Shown: one piece after another, positions 11,301-21,840 of the stretch
Numbering within the stretch: position 1 is the first letter of the stretch
Layout of the letters: each line of letters opens with the position of its first letter
From: Mesocentrotus franciscanus
Taxonomy: Eukaryota; Echinodermata; Echinoidea; Camarodonta; Strongylocentrotidae
Length of the DNA: 64,000 nt
Assembly: GCA_037976565.1 (NCBI GenBank)
Contig: CP137682.1
Span: forward strand, 17,886,751 to 17,950,750
Direction: 5' to 3'
Position numbers and translations under genes: made by a program
Notes under the pieces: generated by a model
What the model was told of the DNA's origin: nothing
The model's database searches: none
The model's input: only the letters and a program-made list of their open reading frames with translations

Positions 11301-14300
11301 CTAAGAAAAGACACAAATGGTCACCTGCATAAGACATGTTTCTTGTAGTGGAGCCAAGCCTAGAGAGATATGAAAAGAACTGCTCCATGTCTTCACCAGC
11401 TCCTGCACATGCTCCTTGTTGATTACGGCCACCCCACAGAACCTAGTTAAAATTCCAGTTCCACATATAGAAGTTTGTTGAACTTTACAAAGTTTAGCAT
11501 TTTAAGTGCTGCTTATTGTACGTTATTGAATGAAACATAATACTGATTAGTTGGCATAGTTGGGGCTAATAATACTCTCGATTGAAAACTTAGCTTAACC
11601 ATTGAATTACTTATGAAAACATTTATAAGTTATTTCTTTAAGAATAATAAACGAATGGAAAATAATAATAATTGGACAAACTCAGATTCATTTAGAGAGG
11701 AGATTAATAATATCATAGCTAATCCATTTATTAACTATCCCGTCTCAGGAAATATCATTTTTGCTTACCTGACAAGACCACTGATGGGCCTTAGCGTGCA
11801 TGACAGATAATGCTGGCTTCATGTTGGTCACTGCCAGCTTGAATCTATCATCCTTGCATGCTTGTTTCTTTGCCCATGGCCAATATTTGCAGATTACATC
11901 TTGCCACAGATATTGTACCCTAATGGCAAAAGAAAATTCACTTGGATGTAATGCGGGTAAGCATACATTTCCCCAGTAAACATGTTAACTGCTTTCTGGG
12001 CAACTGCGTGCCTGCATCCCGCCACTTCCAGGCCGCATTCATCTAATTTCCTCCTTCCCTTGCTTCTTGAGTTCGCTGCCCTCCAGGATGTGCTCCCACA
12101 CATGTTTTCTGATGATTCCTGGTATAAAATTTAAAACAATTCGGTCTTCAAATATATTATTGGCTTGTCACATAGCTTAGTTACCTTTGGAAGGAATTTT
12201 GTTGAAAGGGACTATTTGCAAAACATAAGGTAACCCACAATGGAAAAAGGCCTAGTCATCCACAGACAATCATAAGCAACGATATCAAGTTGTACTAGTG
12301 ATACAAAAGTTATTGTGATTTGACTGATTTAAAACGCCTGCATTTTTATTTCACAAATCAGATTCATTGCAAAATACTTCCTATAATATCATTAATAAAA
12401 CTTCATTTAGTTTTGTCTACAAAAGCGAGTATGTATAGATTTACAAGATGCGCGACACTGGCTCATCATGCGTCTATTCAAGGTAACCAATAACATCAAC
12501 ACAATGGTATACGGAAATAAAAATGTGACACCAAGGATGACATATTCTACAACATTTCGGCAATACAGAAAAGGCTGCACAATCTTTCTGGTGATTGACA
12601 AAGATAAAAAAATTGGATTATAGAAAAATATACCTTCAACGGATGGTCCCTGGTGTAGACTGCATTCATGTGTTGTTTGACAGTCTCATTAGAGTCAATG
12701 AATACACCCTGATAATACGGCTTCCTTGATCCTCTGCGAACATAATTTAAGTTTGAAATGTTCACAGTCAATTTTAATTAAAATTGAATGCACAAATTTA
12801 ATTACTGAAATATAATATCATTAATATTCATATATTGCATCATAAATTGCCCTCATTTCATTATCACCAAGTTATTATTTTTTTAAAGTAAAATTACCCC
12901 CGAGCATAAGAACATTAAATAAAGCACATTAAACATATTAGAGGAGAATGAAGAAAAATATAAGGGAATATAACAGCATTATTATTCGTTCTTACCGAGG
13001 TACTTTGCTATATCTATAGACCTTGAAATTTCCATCGACGTGGGCAGAGTGTTGTCCGTGGCTGCAAGCTGGGCAGGTCATTTGATTAGTCTCTTTTAAG
13101 CCCTTCATAGCATGCTGACAGTAACGGAACTCTGTCAATGCTCTAGAAAGCGCAGTCTTATTGATAGGCTTTCCCTTTAATGACATAACAATGAAATATC
13201 ACTATTAGTAGAGAAAAGCTGTAATATTCGACTATACAATGTCTATCTGAATTTATCCGTCATTCGAAATTCTTGAGTATCTTTCTACTCGATGCAATAA
13301 TTCCATGACCTTGATATAGCCATGTTCATGTTATAATGTTAATTGATAAATATGAAGGTTCATCTAAGACATGCATTTGAAGTGATTATGTTTTATCATT
13401 AATCAACAGAGCAAAATTACGAGATTATAAGTTTCCCATCTTAAAAAGAACCTCTCTCTCACGATAAATATTAATGTGTACCTCATTGTAAGCTTTAATT
13501 TTGGTGCCACTTGTAATATGTGAAAGTATTATGTCCTGAGATATGTCCAATATTGCAAACATAATTATGGAAGCATAAAACGTGATGGTAATACTTCACT
13601 ACTAACATTTATCTATATTAAATTGGGATAAATTACTCAACTGTTCCATCGAAATCCTCAATGGCCTTTGCTATTGATGAAAGTGAAGATCCAGGCATGT
13701 TTTTGAGGAAGCAATCTATCCACTTTAGTATGTCAGTGGAATATATTTGGCAAATACGGTCAGTGCTCCCAGGCCAGAACCCATTCTCTATGATGCTTCG
13801 AATCTCCACCTCACTAGCAGCGTGATGGCATGATTGGCAGATAACCTCACTGCGAGGGATGTGTCTACGACCTTTAAAAACAATCGTTTTCACATCGAGT
13901 GTTAAACATTTTTTGTTGTTGAAAGTATTTTGGTGTATTGTGATGTATTTACAAAAAATAGTTTACCCAGGCATAGTACATTATTTTCTTTTAAAATTAT
14001 ATATAGCAAGAGAGGATATGTGAGGATATAGTAATGGTCTCAGAATGAAGCAGGTTACGATATCTGAGTTGAGAAGCTATTGACCCAGTGGCGGATCCAT
14101 GGGGCACAGGGGCACGTGCCCCGGCCCCAAAAAAAAAAAAATTGGTGCTCACTACGCCCCCCCCCGAGCGAATTTTCGGCCGGCGCGATTTTCAAATTTG
14201 CGGGAGCAAAAAGACCATGCGATTTTGTGCCCCCTCCGTAAGAAATTCCTGGATCCGCCACTGTGACCATGGCCTTTTCTGCTTTTCAGATTGCAACGAT

Positions 14301-17300
14301 ACCAATTTTGCTTCGAAGTTTTCTAGTCAGCAAAATAAAACATAAAATAAAATCTTACCCTATTGTTATTTTCAAAGGGATGCGAGAAACAAACGCTTAA
14401 AATGTTAAAATGCTGTGAAATAACAATTAACAAGTAACGATGATGGTCTAGAGAAAGGTAAATAATTTGTATCATGTAATCACTTTGCTAAATATAACTT
14501 TTCAAGACCTTTGATACTGGAGGCTTGGGTAGACCTGGATGTATAATGCCTATACCTAATATTTATTTCAACTTCAAAACTTTTGCAAAATTTGTACATA
14601 ATCAACATAACTACATTAATTGGTAAGACAATTGTCATTAGTGTTTTGTAATTGAGTTATCCTGTTGAAAGTTCAAGTAAACTCGTACGTCAATGTGTAC
14701 GTAGAGAGTATTCATCAGTTATCACACAACTGCTGCCACAGTTCACGATGATAACAAATTGGACTTGCGAAGCTGAGAAAAAGAAGATTATCTAAGTATA
14801 AACAATTCAAATTAGACTTTATGATCTCCATTTTTTGTAAGGGTAGGTTAAATTGAAGGGAGGTCTGTATAATGCGGGAACTGGGACTATAAGACAGATA
14901 CGAATGACTAGCCTGTTCATGTATTATGCACGCACCTTTCATAGTTATGGCTATGTACACTGAGCTGGTTGTCCGTGTGCTGAAGCAGTCCTCTCCATCA
15001 CAGTTCTTACATTTCGCAGGAAGAGAGACCAGAAGTGGATTGTCTAATCATAAACAAACCAACCATAATATGTCAAATGATTTGGTAGTAGATTTAAATT
15101 TAATGGCTTTATTATACTAAGATACCCAAAATATTTAGTTAAATTATTTCTTTTCGGCCAGGAAATGGTGTTATAAAAGAAATTGATTTCAAGTATTAAT
15201 TACAAAAGCATAATGTTGTAATGAATGAACTTGTTAAGATGCTCCTGGTATATTTTTATATATATAAGTACTGGAATCATCCGATGAAACTGTCTATTTC
15301 TACTAAATTAAAGAGATTTTGAAACAGGAATGTAAGATTCATTATTATGTGTGTAGCATAATAGTGTATTATGCTCAACAACATATTAACGAGGAATAAT
15401 AAAAATCGAAATCAATTTCTCAGTTTACGGTTAGTCCCGTGAATTGTATTCTTGAATGAATACAAATTTGATTTAATGAATACTAAATCTAAAAAATGCA
15501 CAAATGAATCTATGAAATTTGAATTTGAACTGCCATCCCAAAACCTCTTAGAATCATCCCAACCATACAATGATTGGTAATGACGGGTAGGGAAATATAA
15601 CTTGGAAAGTCAATTTGACTGTCAGAACTTGTATGTGCTAGAAAGCTAAAAATCACACTTCAATAAAGAAAAGGTCTTCTGAATAATTGACATAGACTAA
15701 GCTTAAACGAATTATGAATCCTCCAGAATCAGTTCGTAAAGCATGTCGACTCTCATAACATCTTCTTAATTCACACATGATTTTTCCCCGACGTATCCCG
15801 GCCTAAAGCTAGCTGTTGCACTCACCAATGGGAGCATTAACATAATACCCATCTTCCCAGGACTGTCGATCGTGTAGGCAATGCTGTATGTGCTCTCTTG
15901 AGTCACAGTCCCTGCAAAGAAACCTCCTGCAGTCTTTGCATTTAACCGATGCCTCTGAATCTTTACATACAGCACATAGACACTGGTCTGGTAATGCTTC
16001 TACTGTAAGCATGTGATGGATTAGTGTTTTCCTGGACGACCTCCAACTTTCATCCAAGGATTCAAGTCGTTTAGTCCAAGAAGACGCCCCAGCTTCTAGA
16101 CTTATGCCAAGTGCCTTTTGCAACTCAGCAAGCAGACTCTCAACATCATCTATTGCAGACAATAAAAACATATTTTAACAAAAATGCTACAGATGCAAGA
16201 AATAGCAAATTTGAACAAAACAAAACAGTAACATCAGTAAGAATGATAATATGTAATTGTCATGTTATCAATTGATCAGATGGAGGGAAATTATCACCTG
16301 GTTCCGAGTTACGCTCAAAAGGATACACCATGAAGAGATATGGGTATCTGATATATTTTACTGATCGCTTAAATAAACACTGTATACAAATTGCACTCGA
16401 CGCATTAAGAGCATTGTAGACTTGTGCCATCACTTGCTGCACTTTACAAAATATCTTAGTAAGTATTATTGCAACATACACGTCGGATCAATATGATAAC
16501 AACATGACTTCCTGAAAGGTTTAGATTTCTTGCATAATTCTCTGACAAATACTGCCCAAAGAGTTGCATATACTTGAGGGAAATTCACAGCCAATGTTTA
16601 AGTGTGATCAACGGCTGAAATATTTTCCGCGTATTATTATTATGACCTATTATATTACATGTACAGAAAGAAACATAGAATCGTATTTCAATACTACCAT
16701 TGATGCCTCAATTAATAAGGTATACAGATAAACCTTTTTTAAATACATAACACTGGTCAGCATCAACTTCGCAATTTGACTAATTGCATTTCAGTGATCA
16801 TCAATGACAGATTTTGAGCAAATTCCGAGAGTAATAGACAAACAATGGTACACTCATGGTGCATGATACATACCTGATTGCCCAGAAGTTTCTAGAAACA
16901 CTTCATCCACCTGGTGTTGATGTGGTGCGTCCTCCAATACGTGACCTAAACAAAATGAACATTTTTGTTTTTAAAGGTAAGATAATTATACAGGTAGTGT
17001 ATAGTAAACAAGGAGATGAAAACTGCAATTCCAGATACTTCATTTAATATATACTATTATCAAGAAATGAAGGAAAAGATGAGGAGCACAGAGATCGGTG
17101 GAGAATAAAATAAAATAATACATACGAAGTTCCATGTTTCAAATACAACAAAACCACATGATAAAGACGTAATTTACGTCGAAAATTCGTGATCTAATAC
17201 AAACTGTTGGATTTAAAACATGAATCTTCTCTTCTTCCTCATTTTATTGCGTCATCTATAACGCATGGACTTGTTATCGGATATAATTATTATATCGGAT

Positions 17301-19214
17301 ATATATATATATATTAAAAAATTGAATGACAAACACAGAAGAAATAAAAGATTCTGAAGGAATTATGAAACATGATGACGACTATTCAATTCCCGATCTT
17401 TTATCTTGCCTCTATCGTTAGAAGAAGAAAAAAAAAATCCGTTAATCACCAACTTCAAATATATTACTATCGAACCTGCATATCATTATATAATATTATG
17501 TTTCTATCAAACCTATATGAAACCATCTATAAGTAATAAATTATCTAAATGCTATTTCTACTTTATTAAGAGAATATCAATTGCAAATTTCAAAGAGTAT
17601 ACTTAGATCCCTATTATGAGGCTGAACAGAAAGAGAGAGGGATAGAGCATGGATTTACCCATGGGTCTAGAGAGTGAGCAAGTCCACTACCCCAACCCTT
17701 CGCCCTGCCTCTCTCTCTCTCTCTCTCTATCTCACTCTCATTCGCCAGTAGGTCCATGCTTTCCCTCTGTCTCTCTTAGGCGAGCGCTCTCTCAAAGTCT
17801 TGACTAAGGAGCCAACTTATATCTTATATGAATCTGAACTGACATATTAATTGCTGCAAAGGGAAATCATACATTGAGTATTAAACCCCGTCTGCACTAG
17901 TTTGGCCAGGAGGGATTAGACCTCCCAGCATGGTCACTGACAGGTGGTTATCTCATCAACTCAGCTCTCAATTAACATAAGAAAAAGAGGATCATGGGGG
18001 ACCAACGGGCACCGCTTCGGCATTGTTTTCTATATAGAGGAGCAAGTAGCTACAAGTAGGGCTTTAAAGAAGATGAAATTAAATGTTGTCCTTACATGAC
18101 ATCAATTTGTGTCAAAAAGTCACCTGTACCATCCGAATACTCCATTGAAGAGAGAGTATACTGGAGTTGCATGACATAAATGAGTATCAATCATCTCCTA
18201 CAATACCTATGTATATTGCTATATAATGCCAACAGAAGTGATTAGGAACCGATGACTCATGCCGCATGTTTCTAGAATATTTAATTGTAATGGGGAAAAA
18301 GGAAAATAAATACCATGCGGAGTTTCCCTCTGTGGTACTTGAGCCTTTGGTTTCCTTTCTAGTGGAAAAAGTGAGACAGTATTACGACGGCATTTTACAA
18401 ACTGAGTTGCAAGTTCTAATTTAAATAACTGATTCAATAGAAAGTTAATTTTCCGTTATATACTGCAATTAAAACACGTAAGACACCATAAGATATGTAT
18501 GAAACTAAACACATCACCTGCACTAGACATTCGTAACGACAGGCGCAGGGATAAATTTGATTCGTTTCTTTGAGCATGTGAATTCATAGCTCTAAATATA
18601 AATAGAATAATAACTACTTACTTCTCTTTGGGGCTATTCCTTGTCTCTCTTTTGACCTTCTTTTGATAAGCCCAGTTTCAGGATCTGGTCTATTAAGGAC
18701 CCACACTGCATCCTTTTTGCGTTTTTGCTTGGGTTGGAGTCCGAGGTCTTGAGCAAGTTTCTGGCCTGCTGCTTTAAATCTTGCATCCCAGTCTTCTGAG
18801 GTCTGATTACCTTGTTTCTTCCCTACATAGAATTATTAAGGAATATCACAGAAAATGCTGTTAGCGACGAAATCGGCTGCCTAGCAGAGCCGGGATAATA
18901 GTTGGAGCGCCTTGAGCACCATGCATGGTGGATATGTGCGCTATATAAATATTCAATATTATCATTATTATTATTATTAATAAAAGCACAATTCATTTTA
19001 CATAAATATGCTGTAGTTATTCTTCAAGAACTAACTACAAAAATCATAGGCTAACAGATTTGGCAAATACAATTTGTCATGAAATTTTAATAGCTGGTTC
19101 TTAACAGACATAATTACAATTATAATTATAATGATAATAATAATTTGTATAATTATAATAACAATAGCGATACAAATTTTAATAATAAGAAGAATAATAA
19201 TTACAATAATAATA

Positions 19215-19245
<31 letters not shown>

Positions 19246-19957
19246 CCATATAGTAATAACGATTCTAGGACACCTACCTCCTGGACATTCACCCACGGAT
19301 AACCACCCCCAGTCAACTACCCTCTAGGACAACTACCCCACAGGACAACCACCCTCTAGGACAACTACCCCAGACAACTACCCCTAGGACAACTACCCCA
19401 GGACAACTACCCCACGGACAACTACCTACCGCCGGACAACTACCCCTAGGACAACTCCCCCGGACAAGTACCCCTGGATAACTACCCCAGACAACTACCC
19501 TACGACAACCATCCTCTAGGACAGCGGGGGTGTAGTTGTCCAGGGTAGTTGTCCGGGGTAGTTGTCCTAGGGTAGATGTCCGGGGTAGTTGTCCTAGGGT
19601 AGTGTCCGGGGTAGTTGTCCTAGGGGGTAGTTGGCCTAGGGGGTAGTTGTCTGGGGGTAGTTGTCCGGAGTAATAACAATATGATAATAATCATTATAAC
19701 AATAATAACAATGATATTGATGATGATGATGATGAACATCGTCTGCAGCAACATCATCACCATCATGTGCGTTTACATATCGAGATTGTAGATTTAATTA
19801 CATCCTTACATGTCCGCTGGTTGTCTGTTTTCTCGCCTACATAATATTTGTGTGTAATTAAGGCGCTTTCATAATTATCATCATTATCAATATATGAAAA
19901 CTAAAATAAATAACTATTTCAAGTGGAAAATGTCATGCACGCTGTACCTGCAGACAT
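6679..19957 (-). CDS. KDZ transposase-like protein, 17 exons, one frameshift
   Basis: Spliced minus-strand gene of about 965 codons. Exons, 5' to 3': 19948-19957, 18622-18822, 18314-18358, 16874-16945, 15826-16149, 14936-15043, 13640-13871, 12996-13174, 12634-12733, 11769-12118, 11325-11442, 10879-10970, 10290-10410, 9418-9777, 8635-8790, 7815-8026, 6679-6894. Nearly all junctions have GT/AG and compatible phases. Seen in sequence: a Cys-rich zinc motif; CQSCHH and GFWPGS; CPACSHGQHSAHVDGN; CRHAVAQKAVNMFTGEMYAY; QDVICKYWPW; MHAKAHQWSCQ; GGRNQQGACAGAGEDMEQ; then a helical, coiled-coil-rich tail and an acidic Ser-rich C-terminus. These match the Kyakuja-Dileera-Zisupton DDE transposase family, whose candidate acidic residues lie in HVDGN, QDV and AGE. 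Introns 1-6 are all phase 1. No flanking TIRs were identified, so it may be a resident transposon, a relic or a co-opted host gene. The frameshift near 11,941 argues for decay or an assembly error. Confidence 0.85.
7815..8026 (-). CDS. KDZ gene exon 16, coiled coil
   Basis: Encodes LPWDMKKKMVDLFVLVQRYR and LKKQLASLKEQNQRLVESAD, ending GYADCV. Acceptor CATATTCTAG, donor GTATGT. Confidence 0.75.
8313..8341. repeat. (TA)n microsatellite
   Basis: About 14 TA dinucleotides in a KDZ intron. Confidence 0.9.
8635..8790 (-). CDS. KDZ gene exon 15, coiled coil
   Basis: Encodes SSKQRTKLRRKNELEKEKLQ and EKLDKVAMLSGEEQRLTVVD, a heptad-like charged helix, ending in GHFPWHQS. Donor GTAGGC. Confidence 0.75.
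9418..9777 (-). CDS. KDZ gene exon 14, long helical region
   Basis: 360 bases. Encodes a charged, helix-forming region (DITDLEKYFKIRTLEQEAKN ... LQQEVELIALSIKQRKLAVS), probably coiled coil. Acceptor TCCATAG, donor GTAACT. Confidence 0.8.
10290..10410 (-). CDS. KDZ gene exon 13
   Basis: Encodes NSIFLKGSEDELKSLISSAD and following residues. Acceptor TATATCAG, donor GTAAAC. Acidic and helical. Confidence 0.75.
10879..10970 (-). CDS. KDZ gene exon 12
   Basis: Encodes REDTITEHVLFWNNRKVNTM and AKQLCIRYKR. This is the helical segment typical after the KDZ core. Acceptor ATTGATTTCAG, donor GTTAGT. Confidence 0.8.
11325..11442 (-). CDS. KDZ gene exon 11, GGRNQQG and AGE motifs
   Basis: Encodes LWGGRNQQGACAGAGEDMEQ and FFSYLSRLGSTTRNMSYA. 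The Glu of AGAGEDMEQ is the candidate final acidic residue of the DDE triad. Acceptor TTTTAACTAG, donor GTGACC. Confidence 0.85.
11769..12118 (-). CDS. KDZ gene exon 10, catalytic core, frameshifted
   Basis: The first frame encodes CGSTSWRAANSRSKGRRKLD and CRHAVAQKAVNMFTGEMYAY up to PHYIQ. Just after this (near 11,941) the homology moves to another frame: EFSFAIRVQYLWQDVICKYW, then MHAKAHQWSCQ at the donor GTAAGC. The two parts are only about 18 bases apart at the nearest splice-like signals, too short for an intron, so a one-base indel is the simplest explanation. Confidence 0.85.
12634..12733 (-). CDS. KDZ gene exon 9
   Basis: 100 bases encoding GSRKPYYQGVFIDSNETVKQ and HMNAVYTRDHPLK. Acceptor TGTTCGCAG completes an Arg codon from exon 8. 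Donor GTATAT. Confidence 0.8.
12996..13174 (-). CDS. KDZ gene exon 8, CPAC and DGN motifs
   Basis: Encodes GKPINKTALSRALTEFRYCQ, then CPACSHGQHSAHVDGNFKVY. The Asp of VDGN is the candidate first catalytic acidic residue. Donor GTAAGA, phase 2. Confidence 0.85.
13640..13871 (-). CDS. KDZ gene exon 7, CQSC and GFWPGS motifs
   Basis: Encodes RRHIPRSEVICQSCHH and then IIENGFWPGSTDRICQIYS, a KDZ hallmark region, ending EDFDGT. The natural frame into exon 8 needs a donor at GTTGAG (exon start 13,640 on the plus strand). A better-looking GTAATT donor three bases further gives an incompatible phase. The 3' edge is therefore uncertain by a few bases. Confidence 0.75.
14086..14263. mobile_element. hAT-like MITE (CAGTGGCGGATCCA ends)
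   Basis: The left end CAGTGGCGGATCCA and right end TGGATCCGCCACTG are exact inverses. The interior is GC-rich with an A-run and a C-run. TGACC lies directly outside both ends, so the duplication is shorter or more eroded than the 8 bp expected of hAT elements. It lies in a KDZ intron. The element at 33,334 shares its ends. Confidence 0.85.
14936..15043 (-). CDS. KDZ gene exon 6
   Basis: 108 bases encoding NPLLVSLPAKCKNCDGEDCF and following residues, with a CxxC pair. Acceptor ATGATTAG, donor GTGCGT. The phase fits exons 5 and 7. Confidence 0.75.
15826..16149 (-). CDS. KDZ gene exon 5, Cys-rich zinc motif
   Basis: 324 bases, acceptor CTGCAATAG, donor GTGAGT. The first part is helical (DDVESLLAELQKALG). 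The second part is a Cys/His cluster, CAVCKDSEASVKCKDCRRF followed by LCRDCDSREHIQHCLHDRQS, which should bind zinc in a B-box-like treble arrangement. Cys-rich zinc modules ahead of the transposase core are typical of animal and fungal KDZ proteins. Confidence 0.85.
16874..16945 (-). CDS. KDZ gene exon 4, small
   Basis: 72 bases encoding HVLEDAPHQHQVDEVFLETS and a few further residues, with acceptor TTTGTTTAG and donor GTATGT. It keeps the phase-1 pattern. Confidence 0.65.
17620..17880. repeat. (CT)n tract with flanking inverted purine/pyrimidine arms
   Basis: A GAAAGAGAGAGGGATAGAGC arm and a CTTTCCCTCTGTCTCTCT arm flank a (CT)n run near 17,706-17,728. CATGGATT/GTCCATGC words sit inside the arms. 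This is probably a short palindromic repeat. The remaining bases show nothing. Confidence 0.55.
17881..18067. mobile_element. Short TTAA-bounded MITE, copy 1
   Basis: Starts TTAAACCCCGTCTGCACTAG and ends AAGTAGGGCTTTAA. A related copy in the opposite orientation is at about 41,663-41,857. It lies in the KDZ intron between exons 3 and 4. Confidence 0.75.
18314..18358 (-). CDS. KDZ gene exon 3, small
   Basis: 45 bases encoding about 15 residues (RKPKAQVPQRETPHG), with a polypyrimidine acceptor CACTTTTCCACTAG and donor GTATTT. The phase fits both neighbours. Confidence 0.6.
18622..18822 (-). CDS. KDZ gene exon 2, basic N-terminal region
   Basis: 201 bases with a clean acceptor (CTATGTAG) and a GTAAGT donor. 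It encodes 67 residues starting KKQGNQTSEDWDARFKAAGQ and including the basic run KQKRKKDAVW and RPDPETGLIKRRSK. The composition suggests a nuclear or DNA-contacting N-terminus. Confidence 0.75.
18885..18978. mobile_element. SINE-like 3' end with (ATT)n tail
   Basis: GCGCCTTGAGCA, then GCGCTATATAAATATTCAAT, then (ATT)n. The same order of words ends the repeat at 24,235-24,443, and a looser version is at 62,305-62,393. The 5' part is missing or unrecognised. Confidence 0.6.
19089..19252. repeat. (AAT)n-rich and (GAT)n microsatellites
   Basis: Imperfect AAT runs followed by ten uninterrupted GAT triplets near 19,214-19,243. They border the inverted minisatellite. Confidence 0.85.
19262..19668. 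repeat. Inverted minisatellite (CCTAGGACAACTACCCC)
   Basis: Up to about 19,520 the unit CTAGGACAACTACCCC repeats with variation. From about 19,527 to 19,668 the same unit appears inverted (GGGGTAGTTGTCCTAG). The two arms could pair into a long hairpin with roughly 140 bases per arm. Confidence 0.95.
19948..19957 (-). CDS. KDZ gene, proposed first coding exon
   Basis: Ten bases encode M-S-A and the first base of a Gly codon, followed by a GTACAG donor. The phase fits the next exon. Two other short ATG exons also end in phase 1: 20436-20442 (donor GTAAGT) and 18518-18530 (donor GTGATG, which would skip exon 2). The true start is therefore open. Confidence 0.4.
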
Positions 19958-20444
19958 GCTGATCAAAATAGGTGAAAAGTCACTTCTATAAATTATTCCT
20001 CAGCATCGACGTCACTCGGTCAATCCAACTGAAAACATTGAAAGGAAATATATAAACGAACTTCGATGCCACATTTCAATCAATTCTGCAGTACGAATTA
20101 AAAAAAAAAATGTCCATAACATATGGTAAAACGGAAAATAACTGTAAAATATTCAAACGTGAACAAAAACATGAAATACATACCAAAAACACAAATTCGA
20201 AATAATTTTCTCATATATATTATATAAATATATACCTACATATATATACATGTACATACACATTTCAGTATGTTGACCAATTTAAAAAGCTTAACCAATC
20301 TACAAAGAAAGTATCAAAAGCACTTACTAGACTACAATATTTGCAATCTTTAACAGAAATATTCATTGAAATATATTATCATGATTATTGTACATGTCAC
20401 TTCTGAAATGCGGGTCTTGAACTCGTTGTACTTACCAGTCATGC

Positions 20445-21300
20445 CTAGTAGCAGAAACGCATCAGAGAAGTCCTTCTATTTAGTCTGGTGAACACAATAA
20501 CTCATCATCGTATTATTGCACAAGAAATAAATACCACATATGCTAACATCTAACGATTATGTCAGTCAATAAAGTTATATTAGAAGTATACCATTCGTCA
20601 TCGCTACCTCATTTTGAAATGGTAAGGATTCGTTGTCAACATTCAGGCTTCCGGATATATACTGTACATCGAATTGGCTACACAGTAGTGCGGTTTCTCC
20701 AAGAAAATTTTCCAGAGCCGAAATTCCAAAGAGACTGAAGGTTATAATATTAGGCTCTCGATAGTCTGAGATTCCTAAACTTTCTTGGTTTCAGAAATGG
20801 CTTGTTCTATATATAGCCCATATACTGACTGTTATTGATGAAGTTAATCTGTGAGCAAGATAAATAAATGTTGGTAATGGTTGCTTATAATAGTGCTTTA
20901 TAGAACCCGAGTCTTTCTTCCACCCCTACCAAAAACACAAACCTCAAACTTTTTTTTTTTCGAGGGGGTTGAAAAGTAGATCATCACGTATTATATGAAT
21001 TCACTTGTAAAAAGGGGGCTCTTGATTGAAATGACATAGATAGAGAATACCATTTTTAAATATCAGGTGTCAAAATAGATAGGAAAAAGAGCAAAATTAC
21101 AACAGAAGAGTATATATGAAATAATATGGAGATAATTCGGTAAGGATTAATACATGTATATATAGCAATAGGCCTATATTCTGAGCAATTAAGGTTCATC
21201 CGGTAATCAAGTTTTTGGGGAGAACAAATATTTCAATTTATTTGCTTAATTACCCCTCATAACGAAAGTTAGTCAGACCCTCGGCCTATATAATCATTTG
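20445..21300. other. Noncoding stretch, possible promoter flank
   Basis: No exon is recognised. It may include the 5' flank of the minus-strand KDZ gene. No core-promoter element can be singled out. Confidence 0.4.
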
Positions 21301-21825
21301 CGATCAAATATACCATGTAGTAGGTCCATGGTATTTAGAAGAATTAAGGTGAATATAATTATGGAGAGGGACAGGGGGATAAGAAAGGGGAGGAAAAGAG
21401 AAAGAGAGACAGATCCAGAGAGAGAGAGAGAGAAGAGAGAGAGACCGAAAGGCAGTCAGAGATAGCATGGACCTTCGTATTAGGTCCATGGAGAGAGAAG
21501 AGAGAGGGGGGGGCTGTGGCAAATCAAGAAACTGATAAACGGGGGCGCGGGAGGATTGACGACAGCTTTAATAGGCTAATGCGAATATAATAAGAATAAT
21601 ACGAATGATGATGATGATGGTGATGATGATGATGGTAATAATGATAATGATAACTGTTAATTATTTTCAATTACCATTATTATTTTTAATATTATTATTA
21701 TCAATATTACTATTGTTACTATTATTACTCTCATTATTATCATTAAAATTATCATTATCAATATAATTATCATTATTATCATTATAACTATTGTTATTAT
21801 TATGGATATAATTATTATCGTTAAT
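21300..21825. repeat. Low-complexity (GA)n, (GAT)n and (ATT)n tracts
   Basis: (GA)n around 21,400-21,510 is flanked by TAGGTCCATGG words. (GAT)n lies around 21,608-21,640, followed by ATT-rich DNA up to the terminus of the 9.3-kb element. Confidence 0.8.
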
Positions 21826-21840
21826 ATTACCCTGATAGCA

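Noticed and set aside
11924..11941. An intron between the two halves of KDZ exon 10
   Set aside because: GTGAAT...ATTAG would leave only about 18 bases, far below a workable intron, and gives an incompatible phase. A frameshift is simpler.
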